From: Phenylobacterium montanum
GTDB taxonomy: Bacteria; Pseudomonadota; Alphaproteobacteria; Caulobacterales; Caulobacteraceae
Direction: 5' to 3'
Assembly (NCBI RefSeq): GCF_018135625.1
Contig: NZ_CP073078.1
Span: 3,814,501 to 3,878,500 of the forward strand
DNA: 64,000 nucleotides
Part shown: piece after piece, positions 46,102 to 54,090 of the stretch
How positions within the stretch are numbered: the first letter of the stretch is position 1
Layout of the letters: every line of letters starts with the position of its first letter
Notes under the pieces: model-generated
What the model saw: only the letters and a program-made list of their open reading frames with translations
What the model was told of the DNA's origin: nothing
Database searches by the model: none
Program-made: the position numbers and the translations under genes

Positions 46102-46140
46102 CGGCGGGGAACCAAGTTTTGGCCCCGCCGTTTTCGGTTT
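46102..46140 (+). terminator. Terminator of the DUF1328 gene
   Basis: CGGCGGGG (46102-46109) pairs with CCCCGCCG (46123-46130), then TTTTCGGTTT. The same bases also make up an exact EcfG promoter, so this hairpin may serve both purposes. Confidence 0.75.
46108..46132 (+). promoter_or_regulatory. EcfG promoter inside the terminator hairpin
   Basis: GGAAC (46108-46112), 16 bases, CGTT (46129-46132), exact consensus. The expected start point, about 46138-46140, coincides with the beginning of a long C-rich stem-loop. Confidence 0.65.
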
Positions 46141-46269
46141 GCGGAGGCGGCGACGCCCCCCCCGACTTGCAGCTGGCGCCGCCAGCTGGCCGCCTCCGCA
46201 ACCTACTTTCTTCCAGTACCGACCCGCAATCGCCCCGGCGTTCCCGCGCCGAGGGCGAGTTGCGCGTTT
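46139..46269 (+). ncRNA. Candidate stress sRNA, GsrN class
   Basis: No open frame with a ribosome site. A perfect 12-bp stem TTGCGGAGGCGG (46139-46150) with CCGCCTCCGCAA (46190-46201) encloses eight consecutive C (46156-46163) and a small CAGCTGG hairpin. A second long hairpin (46225-46264; CGCAA-TCGCCC with GGGCGA-TTGCG and an inner GGCG/CGCC) is followed by CGTTT. An exact EcfG promoter ends 6 bases before. In Caulobacter, the EcfG-controlled sRNA GsrN acts through a C-rich loop, so this fits that class; identity is inferred from pattern alone. The 3' end is approximate because the T tract is weak. Confidence 0.5.
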
Positions 46270-46324
46270 GCGAACCCGCTCGAAACGGACGCGGGGCCGA
46301 AAAGCTTGATTTCGGGAGGGGCTG

Positions 46325-46990
46325 TTAGTGCTCGTCCGACCCGCCGGTCGCGGCCTGGATCAGGGCGGCGATGCGATCGGTCGGGCTGGAGGCTTGGTTC
46401 ATCTGCTGCTGGGCGCTTGCGCCGGGGGTCGGCACGACCGAGGCCAGTTGGCTGAGGGCGCTCTGGGCGACCACGCGGACCGCGTTCTGGGCGGCGGTGC
46501 GGGCGGCCTGCTCGCTGGACTGGTAGATGAAGCCGTAGGTCGGATAGACGGTGCTGCCGAGGTCGCGGGCGGGGTCGAACCAGACCTTGACCTGGCTCCA
46601 GTCGCCCTGGCGCGAGACGTCGACCACGGTGACGTCCTTCTCCACCTGGCCGCGGCTGCCGTCGATGATCGACCAGTTGGCGTGGGTGACCTGGATCACC
46701 CGGTCGGTCAGCACGCGGCTGACCACGGCCACGTGGCCCTTGTTCATGATGCCGGTGGGTTTGAACACCAGCACGGCGCCGGACTTGGGCGTAAAGCCCT
46801 GGGCGTAGCGGCCGGCGGCCTTCTGCCACCAGGTCCAGGCGTCGCCGAAGATCTGGATGCCCGAGATCATCCGGGCGAAGGGGGCGCATTGCAGGTAGTC
46901 GTCGGCGGCGTTGGCGGATCCAGCCGAGGCGAACAGGACAGCTGCGGACACAGCCATAGCGCCAAGGGCTTTCAACACCTGTGACCGCAT
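46325..46990 (-). CDS. Secreted CHAP domain protein
   Basis: 221 residues. Signal peptide MRSQVLKALGAMAVSAAVLF (cut near ANA-AD), then a CHAP amidase/peptidase domain: LQCAPFARMISGIQIFGDAW (catalytic Cys), GRYAQGFTPKSGAVLVFKPT, GHVAVVSRVLTDRVIQVTHA (His) and WFDPARD. Cleaves peptidoglycan stem or cross-bridge peptides in the periplasm. GGGGGTTCC precedes the ATG at 46990. The C-terminal ~60 residues are Ala/Gln-rich. It is the only recognisable wall hydrolase near the stress locus, transcribed leftward. Confidence 0.9.
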   Translation of the reverse strand: MRSQVLKALGAMAVSAAVLFASAGSANAADDYLQCAPFARMISGIQIFGDAWTWWQKAAGRYAQGFTPKSGAVLVFKPTGIMNKGHVAVVSRVLTDRVIQVTHANWSIIDGSRGQVEKDVTVVDVSRQGDWSQVKVWFDPARDLGSTVYPTYGFIYQSSEQAARTAAQNAVRVVAQSALSQLASVVPTPGASAQQQMNQASSPTDRIAALIQAATGGSDEH

Positions 46991-47075
46991 GCGGAACCCC
47001 CGCCCCCCGTTACTGAGGCGTTTGGATAAACACGACGAACATGAATTGGAAGTAAAAAATTCCGCGGCGTGCTTT

Positions 47076-48173
47076 CTACGCCACGCCTGCCGCAAGGTCT
47101 CCGCGGCGCGCGCCCAGCCGGCGAACCCAGCCGCGGGCCGGCCGCTCGATCAGGTGATGGGCCGCAGCCGCGGCCGGGATCAGACCCGCGATCAGGAACA
47201 GCCAGGCCGTGAGCGGCAAGGCGTTCTTGTCAAAGTGGAAAAGGCGAGATGCAACGCCGACGAAGGCGAGGTTCCAGGGGACGCAAAGCATGTAGATCGC
47301 GAAGCTGATCTCTCCGAGATAGTTGAACACCCGCCCGACCGGGCCGCGATTATCTTGTGGATATCCGCCCGCGAGGCAGGCGATCAGCCCGCCGAAGGCC
47401 AGGACGATCGCAGCGTCGGGGGCGTTCATCTGGGCGAAAATCAGGCCCAGGACGCCCAGAAAAAAGGCGCCGGCCCGGCTCACGGCGCGGTCGCGGACGA
47501 GCCTTTGCGCATGGCCAAGGTAGAGGGCGCAGCCGAGCGCGAAGCAGGGGACGATTCGCAGGGCGCCCCAGCGGATGGTCGCCTGGGTCAGGGATTCGCC
47601 GGTCAGGGCCTGGAAGCCCAGGTAGAGGACGACCAGCAGGGCCGCCGCGCCCAGGACCGCGGCCTGAGGCCGGCGCCTCAGGCGCAGGGCCGCCGCGGCG
47701 AACAGGGGAAAGGCCAGGTAGGCGAACCACTCGGCCGAGATCGACCAGGACGGATGGTTCCATCCGGCCGCCGTGGCCATGCCCCAGGCCTGCGTCAGGA
47801 GCAGGTTGGCCGGCAGCGAGGGCCAGGACAGGATGTTGGGGTCGATGGCGAGGCCGGCGGCGGTCGCCGCCAGCGCCATGGCCCCGATGGCGGCGAGGCT
47901 CGCCAGATGCAGGGGATAGATGCGCGCCAGCCGGGCCTTGAGGAATGCGCCATAGTCGAAGCGGCCGTCGCGCACCTCGGCCAGATAGACGTGGCAGAGG
48001 ATGAAGCCGGAGAGGGTGAAGAACACCTCGACGCCCAGATAGCCCTTGGCCACCAGGGTCGGGACCGGCGTGCCGAGATTGCGCCAATAGTCGAACAGCA
48101 CCACCCACAGCGCCGGGAAGAACCGCAGCGCGGTCAGGCTATCCAGCTTTTCGATGTCGCGTGGGTTGGACAC
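47076..48173 (-). CDS. Acyltransferase family 3 membrane protein
   Basis: 365 residues from a GTG at 48173, ten or so membrane helices. Domain start LDSLTALRFFPALWVVLFDY with the AT3 segments GYLGVEVFFTLSGFILCHVY, ARLARIYPLHLASLAAIGAM and WSISAEWFAYLAFPLFAAAA; GVEVFFTLSGFIL is the family hallmark. Acylates a sugar, peptidoglycan or lipid; substrate unknown. The end (HHLIERPARGWVRRL) is typical. A GGGATC sequence precedes the GTG; the longer open frame lies in another gene's region and has no similarity. Confidence 0.9.
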   Translation of the reverse strand: MSNPRDIEKLDSLTALRFFPALWVVLFDYWRNLGTPVPTLVAKGYLGVEVFFTLSGFILCHVYLAEVRDGRFDYGAFLKARLARIYPLHLASLAAIGAMALAATAAGLAIDPNILSWPSLPANLLLTQAWGMATAAGWNHPSWSISAEWFAYLAFPLFAAAALRLRRRPQAAVLGAAALLVVLYLGFQALTGESLTQATIRWGALRIVPCFALGCALYLGHAQRLVRDRAVSRAGAFFLGVLGLIFAQMNAPDAAIVLAFGGLIACLAGGYPQDNRGPVGRVFNYLGEISFAIYMLCVPWNLAFVGVASRLFHFDKNALPLTAWLFLIAGLIPAAAAAHHLIERPARGWVRRLGARRGDLAAGVA

Positions 48174-48289
48174 TGGCGATCCCGAATTGGGGCGTACGGG
48201 CCCCGTTCGGCGAAAGCTGTGCAGGGCGCGCGCCAGTCCCGCGCCCTGCAGCCTGGTTTCCGGGGCCGTCGCCGACGGCCCGCGGCGGA

Positions 48290-48592
48290 TTACTTCGTGC
48301 CGTTGCAGCGGGCCAGCAGGTCCGGCGGGAAGGCCTTGCCGTCGAAGCTGTAGCTGGCCACCGGGCCGGCAGCCTTGACCAGCTGCTTGCACACGCTGAT
48401 CGACTGCACCGCTTCGGTGGCGGGGAAGGCGGCGCAGACCGTGCCCAGGCACGACCAGCTGGCGTCGCCGATGATGGCCTTGACCGGCGAAGCCACCGGC
48501 TTTTGCAGGGTCGCCTCGGCGCGGCCGTCGGCCAGGGCGGAACCGGCCAGGGCCGAGAAGGCGGCGACCAGCGCCAGGGTGCGAACGATCAT
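48290..48592 (-). CDS. Small secreted Cys-containing protein
   Basis: 100 residues. Signal peptide MIVRTLALVAAFSALAGSALA; mature part KPVASPVKAIIGDASWSCLG, TVCAAFPATEAVQSISVCKQ, LLARCNGTK with four Cys, probably two disulfides in the periplasm. This pattern (ASWSCxGxxCxA) is seen in short proteins of this order with no known function. AAACCTTGAGGAGAC before the ATG is a strong ribosome site. Confidence 0.85.
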   Translation of the reverse strand: MIVRTLALVAAFSALAGSALADGRAEATLQKPVASPVKAIIGDASWSCLGTVCAAFPATEAVQSISVCKQLVKAAGPVASYSFDGKAFPPDLLARCNGTK

Positions 48593-48856
48593 AGGTGTCT
48601 CCTCAAGGTTTCGGGGAGATTTGCGCGAAAATGATTAACGGTTTTCGCCGTTCGCCAGCCTTATCCCCATGACCGGCGACTAGAACTAAACGCCGCTCAG
48701 ATAAGCCTCCGGCGGCGCTATGCAAGCGCTTTCGGCGTCGCCATGCGCAAATTTGCATGCGGCATGTCGTCTTGGACATCGACGGACGGGGGGCAGGGCC
48801 GCTATTGAACGGTCGAATAATAGGGGCGGAGCCGACCGCCGAAAGAGGATATGTCC

Positions 48857-49966
<1,110 letters not shown>

Positions 49967-50066
49967 AGGGTCTCTGCGAAAGACGCGCGCGGCCGATCCG
50001 CCCGCGGTAACCGGAAAATCACGGTGGCCGGGCATAGTCACGCGCGAATTCGCCAGAAGGCCCGTC

Positions 50067-51578
50067 ATGCCCGCCAAAGCGCACCCTTTCTTGCGGGCGA
50101 CCGCGGTCCTCCTCGCCGCCTTGGCGCTCATCTGGCCCGCGGCGATCAACGGCCAGCCCTTCTTCCATCCCGACACCCTGGGCTATGTGCGCGGGCCGGA
50201 CGTGGCGGCGATGAAGCTCTTGGGGCCTCGCTTCGCCTCGCCCTGGGCCACGCTGGATCCGGGCGCGGCGGTCAAGGCGCATCAGGCGGGGGGCGCGGCG
50301 GCGCCAGGCGGCCATGCCTATGACGACAAGGAAGTCCTGGGCGGGCGTTCCATCTATTATGGCGTCCTGGCCGACCTCGGCGCCCGGACCGGCGGCTTCT
50401 GGCTGACCGTGCTCGTCCAGGCCCTGGCCGTGGCCTGGCTGGTCGAGATCGTGCTTCGGGGCCTGGGCCTTGTGAGCCTTCGCGCCTATGCCGGGGTGAT
50501 GGCGGTGCTGATCCTGGCCAGCCCCGCCGCCTTCTTCGCCTCCTTCCTCATGCCCGACGTCTGGGCCGGGGTGGCCATAGCCGCGCTGGCCGCCCTGTTC
50601 GCCCTGCGTGGCCGCCTGAGGCTGCTCGATATCGCCGCCCTGTCCGCCATGACCGTGTTCGCCGCCCTGGCCCACACCTCGGTGGCGCCGGTGCTGCTCG
50701 TCCTGATGGCGGGGGCAGGGGGGCTGTGGCTGCTCGACCGCCGCCGGTCCGCGCCGGTCCTGGGGCTGGCGGTCGGGTCCGCAGCCGTCGCCGCAGCTTT
50801 CGCCGGCGGTGCGGCCTTCACGGCGATGGTCGAGCACACGGTCGGCGCGCCGCCGGTGACGCCGCCGTTCCTGACCGCGCGGGTGGTGGCCGACGGGCCG
50901 GGAACCCGCTTCGCCCAGGCCGGCTGCGGCGGCCAGGCCTTCGTGGTCTGCCGCTATGCGGGCCGCCTGCCGCTCGACGTCGATCATTTCCTCTGGGGCC
51001 AGACCGACCGGGACGGGGTGTTCCAGACCGCCTCGCCGGCAGACCGCCGGGCCCTGGGCGAGGAGCAGGCCCGCTTCGCCCTCGCCGCCGTGCGCGCCTA
51101 CCCCATGGACCAGGCCCGCGCCTCCCTGGCCAACGCCATCCGGCAGGTCGGCGACAGCGACATCTCTGACTTCGACTACAAACCCAGCCTGCGCCAGACC
51201 TTCATTCAGAGCCTGCCGGCCGAAACGGTCCGCGCCATGGCCCACAGCCGCGCCTTCGCTGAGGCCTGGCCGGTCGAGGCGCTGTGGGGGCTGCAGACAG
51301 CCGTGATGGGCGCCCTGGTCCTGGCCGCGGCGGCGCTGATGCTACGCCGCCCCTCCGGCTCGGGCCGGGAACGCCGGGCCCTCGATTTCCTCGCCCTCAT
51401 CGTTGTGGGCGTCCTCGCCAACGCCGGGGTCTGCGGGGTCCTGTCCTCGGTCAACGGCCGCTACGAAGCGCGGGTGATCTGGTGCGCGCCCCTGGCCCTG
51501 GCCGCCTGGCTGATGCTGCGCCTGCAGTCCCGGGCCGAGCGCGAAGCCGCCCTCGGCCTCGCCGGCTCGGAAGCCTAG
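50067..51578 (+). CDS. Polytopic membrane protein of unknown function
   Basis: 503 residues with about ten membrane helices: an N-terminal helix, a periplasmic-type loop with HPDTLGYVRGPDVAAMKLLG, several helices to about 260, a soluble stretch of about 130 residues (PGTRFAQAGCGGQAFVVCRY, LWGQTDRDGVFQTASPADRR, SDISDFDYKPSLRQTFIQSL) and C-terminal helices. The topology recalls GT39/GT83-type polyprenol-dependent sugar transferases, but the DxxY/E catalytic motif is only partly matched. Not recognised with confidence. It ends 4 bases inside the convergent MarR-GNAT gene. Confidence 0.8.
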   Translation: MPAKAHPFLRATAVLLAALALIWPAAINGQPFFHPDTLGYVRGPDVAAMKLLGPRFASPWATLDPGAAVKAHQAGGAAAPGGHAYDDKEVLGGRSIYYGVLADLGARTGGFWLTVLVQALAVAWLVEIVLRGLGLVSLRAYAGVMAVLILASPAAFFASFLMPDVWAGVAIAALAALFALRGRLRLLDIAALSAMTVFAALAHTSVAPVLLVLMAGAGGLWLLDRRRSAPVLGLAVGSAAVAAAFAGGAAFTAMVEHTVGAPPVTPPFLTARVVADGPGTRFAQAGCGGQAFVVCRYAGRLPLDVDHFLWGQTDRDGVFQTASPADRRALGEEQARFALAAVRAYPMDQARASLANAIRQVGDSDISDFDYKPSLRQTFIQSLPAETVRAMAHSRAFAEAWPVEALWGLQTAVMGALVLAAAALMLRRPSGSGRERRALDFLALIVVGVLANAGVCGVLSSVNGRYEARVIWCAPLALAAWLMLRLQSRAEREAALGLAGSEA

Positions 51579-52456
51579 AGCGCCTTCTCGAACCAGTGGT
51601 CGGCATAGGGGTTGTCGTTGAACCGGGCGACCTTGCGATAGCCGAGCCTGGGGTACAGCGCCTGGGCCTCGGCCAGGGCGCGGTTGGTGTCCAGGCGAAC
51701 GGTCGCCAGCCCCCAGCGCCGCGCCTCGTCTTCCAGGGCCGCCATGATCCGCGCCGCCACCCCCATTCGCCGCGCCTCTTCCGCCGTCCACACCCGCTTG
51801 ATCTCGCCGAGCCCGGGCCCCATCACCTTCAGTCCGCCGCAGCCCACGGGGCGGCCGTCCAGGCGGGCGATGACGAAGAAGCCGTGCGGCGGGCTCATCT
51901 CCGCCCCCGTGGCCGCATCGCCCTCGCCGGGATCGAAGCCGTGTTCGAACCGGGCGGCCAGTTCGCGGAAATAGCTTTCCAGGCACCAGCGCGCATCGGC
52001 GCTGGCCACGGGCTCCAGCCGCACCTCGATGCTGGCGGCGCGCAGCAGCCGCTCGACCTCGGCCATGGCCGAGGTCAATCGCTCGCGCCGGCCCACATCC
52101 AGCGGCGCCAGGATCGACTCGGCCAAGGCGTCCGAGCGGCGGTCATAGGCGGCATGCTCGGCCAGCCCCTTGGCGGTCAGCCGCGCCTCGCGCCGGCGCC
52201 GGTCCGTTGCCGAGGCCATCACCTGCGCCAGGCCCTGCGCCTCCAGCGAGCGCAGCAGGCGGCTCGCATAGCCCGAGTCCAGGCCCAACACGCGGCGCAG
52301 CTCGCCGACCTCGCGTCCCGCCGGGCCGATCTCGTAGATCATTCGCGCCTCGCCGAGCGGCCGCCCGCGCTGCAAGTAGCTGTCGTCCAGCGCTCCGACC
52401 CTCTGGGTGATCAGGCGGTTGAAGCGGCGGACCAGGGCGATCTGTTGCGCGTCCAT
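51575..52456 (-). CDS. MarR-GNAT fusion protein
   Basis: 293 residues. N-terminal winged helix MarR domain (FNRLITQRVGALDDSYLQRG, EVGELRRVLGLDSGYASRLL, RRREARLTAKGLAEHAAYDR) fused at about residue 140 to a GNAT acetyltransferase (MSPPHGFFVIARLDGRPVGC, GGLKVMGPGLGEIKRVWTAE, ARRMGVAARIMAALEDEARR). The acetyl-CoA loop RRMGVAA is clear. Such fusions are thought to couple ligand acetylation to gene control. It is transcribed away from the AI-2E gene, which may be a target. Confidence 0.92.
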   Translation of the reverse strand: MDAQQIALVRRFNRLITQRVGALDDSYLQRGRPLGEARMIYEIGPAGREVGELRRVLGLDSGYASRLLRSLEAQGLAQVMASATDRRRREARLTAKGLAEHAAYDRRSDALAESILAPLDVGRRERLTSAMAEVERLLRAASIEVRLEPVASADARWCLESYFRELAARFEHGFDPGEGDAATGAEMSPPHGFFVIARLDGRPVGCGGLKVMGPGLGEIKRVWTAEEARRMGVAARIMAALEDEARRWGLATVRLDTNRALAEAQALYPRLGYRKVARFNDNPYADHWFEKAL

Positions 52457-52557
52457 TACCTGACTTTAGTCAGATAATTTTCGTCGGCAACCCGGAACCG
52501 CGACAGGAGCCCATCGCTTGGGTTACACCCTGCCCCGGACAGCCTTCAGGAGCCCCC

Positions 52558-53649
52558 ATGCCGCGCGAGGCCTCGACACCCGCCGATACGGCCCGCATAG
52601 CCCTGGTGGTCATAGCCGTGGTGGTGGCAGGGGCGGCCTTCTATTGGCTGAACGGCATCCTCACCCCCCTGGCCCTGGCCCTGTTCCTGACGGTGATGAT
52701 CGACGCCATGGCCAGGGCCCTGCGCGAACGGGTCCCGTTCCTGCCGGATCAGGCCGCCCTGCCCATCGCCGTCGCGGTCTCCCTGGCCGCCCTGGCCTCG
52801 ACCGTGTTCCTGGTGATCAACAACGCCAGCCTGTTCGCCGGGCAGATCGCCCTCTATGGCCCCAAGCTGAACGCGGTGATCAACGGCCTGGCCCAGGCCA
52901 TGGGCCTCAAGGCCCCGCCGACCCTGAACGAGCTGATCAACCGGCTCAATCCCGACGCCTATCTCGGCAAGATCGCCGAGACCCTGCAGGGCTTCGCCAC
53001 CAACGCCCTGGGGGTCGTCATCTATCTGGGCTTCGTCCTCGCCTCGCGGCACGGCTTCCAGCGGAAGACCCGGGGCCTGTTCCCCACCGAGGCCTCGCGC
53101 CAGCATGCCGCCGAGGTGTTCCAGCGCATCCGCACCAGCATCGAGAACTATCTGTGGATCCAGACCGTGGCCTGCGGCCTGATCGCGGTGGCGTCCTGGG
53201 GGGTGATGGCTGGCCTCGGCCTCGACAACGCCACCTTCTGGGCCTTCGTCATCTTCATCGTCGGCTTCATCCCAATCATCGGCGGCGCGGTGGGGATTCT
53301 CGCCCCGCCCCTGTTCGCCCTGGTGCAGTTCGACCACTGGTGGCGGGCCCTGGCCATGCTGGCGGGCCTGCAGGTGATCAATTTCATCGTCGGCAACATC
53401 ATCTATCCGCGCATGCAGGGCCGCAGCCTGAACATCGATCCGGTTGTGATCCTGCTTTCCCTGGCCTTCTGGGGCGCGATCTGGGGCGTCGCGGGCATGT
53501 TCCTGTCCACCCCCCTGACGGTGATGGCCATGGTCATACTGGCCCAGTTCCCCGGCACCCGCTGGATCGCGGTCCTGCTCTCCAGCGACGGGGATCCGCT
53601 GGGCGCCGAAAAGACCCCGGCGCCGCTCAAGATTACGCAAGCTTCATGA
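52558..53649 (+). CDS. AI-2E family transporter
   Basis: 363 residues with about seven membrane helices. AI-2E/PerM family: ALVVIAVVVAGAAFYWLNGI, LTPLALALFLTVMIDAMARA, a mid loop of about 90 residues and IVGFIPIIGGAVGILAPPLF, LQVINFIVGNIIYPRMQGRS, SLAFWGAIWGVAGMFLSTPL, the last containing the family-defining GxxGxxLxxP. Exporters of AI-2 or Na+/H+ antiporters are known, but most members are unassigned. The ATG at 52558 has CAGGAGC upstream. The MarR-GNAT gene is divergent from it, about 100 bases away. Confidence 0.93.
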   Translation: MPREASTPADTARIALVVIAVVVAGAAFYWLNGILTPLALALFLTVMIDAMARALRERVPFLPDQAALPIAVAVSLAALASTVFLVINNASLFAGQIALYGPKLNAVINGLAQAMGLKAPPTLNELINRLNPDAYLGKIAETLQGFATNALGVVIYLGFVLASRHGFQRKTRGLFPTEASRQHAAEVFQRIRTSIENYLWIQTVACGLIAVASWGVMAGLGLDNATFWAFVIFIVGFIPIIGGAVGILAPPLFALVQFDHWWRALAMLAGLQVINFIVGNIIYPRMQGRSLNIDPVVILLSLAFWGAIWGVAGMFLSTPLTVMAMVILAQFPGTRWIAVLLSSDGDPLGAEKTPAPLKITQAS

Positions 53650-53659
53650 TCTCGGGGTC

Positions 53660-53687
53660 TTGGAGTCGGATTGTGGCTTCCTATTTA
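53660..53687 (+). promoter_or_regulatory. Sigma70-like promoter of the candidate sRNA
   Basis: TTGGAG (53660-53665), 16 bases, TATTTA (53682-53687). The expected start point is about 53693, exactly where the first hairpin of the candidate sRNA begins. Confidence 0.55.
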
Positions 53688-53692
53688 AGTCT

Positions 53693-53835
53693 CGGACGGG
53701 CGAGTTCCCCCCTCCCCCCGTCCTAGCTGGCGCGAGCAGCCCCCCAGAATCGCGCCGCGTGTGAAGTGATCTCGCTGTCCCCCCCGGCGAGGCACGCGCC
53801 GCCGAATGGACACCATTCGGCGGCGTTTCACGTTT
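53693..53835 (+). ncRNA. Candidate sRNA with three C-rich hairpin loops
   Basis: Three consecutive hairpins: GGACGGG/CCCGTCC (53694-53700 with 53717-53723), loop with CCCCCCTCCC; GGCGCGA/TCGCGCC (53729-53735 with 53750-53756), loop with CCCCCC; CTCGC/GCGAG (53771-53775 with 53787-53791), loop with CCCCCCC. Then a terminator hairpin. Each exposed C run can pair with a GGAGG-type ribosome site, as in alphaproteobacterial anti-Shine-Dalgarno sRNAs such as NfeR1 (alpha-r14) or the cuckoo RNAs. No open frame is present. It lies on the plus strand between the AI-2E and glutamate dehydrogenase genes, length about 143 bases. Confidence 0.65.
53797..53835 (+). terminator. Intrinsic terminator of the candidate sRNA
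   Basis: A 13-bp perfect stem (CGCCGCCGAATGG at 53797-53809 with CCATTCGGCGGCG at 53813-53825) and then TTTCACGTTTTT. Far stronger than needed to end the AI-2E transcript 150 bases away. Confidence 0.9.
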
Positions 53836-54090
53836 TTGGCCCCGTTTTTCGCTAACAAGCGCTACTTTTTGGCCACGAATCCGGATTTTCGAGCCCGATT
53901 TCGTGGGAAAACGCGAAAAATGCGTGCGAGCCTCGATTTCGGCCCGGCGCAAACCGCGCTAGAGGGAGGGCGACCGAAGCCCGGCGGCTTCGGCGCAGGA
54001 ATACGCTCCGACTTGGCGCCCCTGCGGGCTTGATCCGGACACGCGCGGATCGCCCGCCCGGGCCCCGCGGTCGCTACAAAGGCTGCCTCG

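Larger units (their letters stand above)
53650..54090. other. Intergenic region before gdh with candidate sRNA
   Basis: 441 bases without a gene. The first half holds the promoter, candidate sRNA and terminator described separately (53660-53835). The second half, 53836-54090, is AT-richer at first (CGCTAACAAGCGCTACTTTTTGG) and should hold the promoter of the glutamate dehydrogenase gene; no exact consensus is visible. Confidence 0.7.
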
